Assembly: GCA_016286075.1 (NCBI GenBank)
Contig: JAEERZ010000032.1
Span: forward strand, 1 to 12,921
Length of the DNA: 12,921 nucleotides
Origin: Selenomonadaceae bacterium
GTDB lineage: Bacteria > Bacillota > Negativicutes > Selenomonadales > Selenomonadaceae
Direction of reading: 5' to 3'
Under the pieces are notes generated by a model. That model made no database searches. It was not told the origin of the DNA and worked only from the letters and a program-made list of their open reading frames with translations. Below, piece by piece: positions 12,760 to 12,921 of the stretch; position 1 is the stretch's first letter, and each line of letters starts with the position of its first letter. The position numbers were made by a program, and so were the translations under genes.

Positions 12760-12921
12760 TTACATCATGCCCGGCATTCCGCCGCCCATTCCGCCGCCTG
12801 CAGGCATCGGAGGATTCTTTTCCGGCTTGTCCGCGACGAGCGTCTCCGTCGTCAGGACCATAGCCGCGATGCTGGCCGCGTTCTGGAGCGTGGAGCGAAC
12901 GACCTTCGCCGGATCGACGAT
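12760..12921 (-). CDS. groEL: Chaperonin GroEL, C-terminal end only
   Basis: The last 53 codons of a minus-strand gene that begins outside the window. The translation contains IVDPAKVVRSTLQNAASIAA, then MVLTTETLVADKPEK, then PAGGGMGGGMPGMM and TAA. The DPAKVVRSALQNAASIA block and the Gly-Met-rich tail are characteristic of the GroEL equatorial domain and flexible C-terminus. GroEL with GroES folds newly made proteins in the cytoplasm using ATP. The tail is intact and ends normally, followed by the bidirectional terminator. The groES gene and any CIRCE/HrcA control would lie beyond the right edge. Confidence 0.97.
   Translation of the reverse strand: MVDPAKVVRSTLQNAASIAAMVLTTETLVADKPEKNPPMPAGGGMGGGMPGMM

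Noticed and set aside
12760..12921. Search for a CIRCE/HrcA site for groEL
   Set aside because: Only the 3' end of groEL is in the window; its promoter lies beyond the right edge.

Overview
The window looks like chromosomal DNA from an anaerobic, GC-rich, Gram-negative-type Firmicute (class Negativicutes is my best inference). Supporting this are a Bacillus-like three-subunit succinate dehydrogenase/fumarate reductase with a b558-type cytochrome, strong AGGAGG-type ribosome sites, sigma-A-like promoters with 17-base spacers, a Firmicute-type LexA box, and a GroEL tail at the right edge. No rRNA, tRNA, CRISPR array or intact insertion sequence was seen.

Left part (1-3700): the end of a class I fumarase beta subunit is followed by sdhC/frdC, sdhA/frdA and sdhB/frdB, closed by a strong terminator. 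Together they form the fumarate-succinate segment of the reductive TCA branch. The cytochrome subunit appears to have proline where the Bacillus family has its fourth heme-ligand histidine.

Middle-left (3700-6200): a nitroreductase (+) converges on an RpiB/LacAB-type isomerase (-). Between them lies an AT-rich stretch bounded by 18-base inverted repeats that may be a MITE remnant. Next is a minus-strand protein with three CxxC...CxxC zinc ribbons, whose promoter carries two copies of a palindrome.

Centre (6200-8510): the most interesting unit. A radical SAM protein of the 'putative DNA modification/repair' type overlaps its usual partner, a DUF4130-like 'probable DNA metabolism protein'. The promoter is near perfect (TTTACA, 17 bases, TATAAT), and its spacer holds GAACATTTGTTC, an exact match to the core of the Firmicute LexA (SOS) box. 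A second near-match sits at the predicted start of transcription. The radical SAM protein has a helix-hairpin-helix stretch and a C-terminal QLSLF motif, matching the bacterial sliding-clamp-binding pentapeptide. This suggests a DNA-damage-induced, clamp-tethered repair or modification enzyme of unknown chemistry.

Right part (8510-12760): an AllC/HyuC-type M20 amidohydrolase (-) is divergent from a DcuC-family transporter (+), which is followed by an AbgA-like aminobenzoyl-glutamate hydrolase (+). These probably import and hydrolyse an N-acyl or N-carbamoyl amino acid or folate breakdown product. The window ends in a bidirectional terminator and the C-terminus of GroEL on the minus strand.
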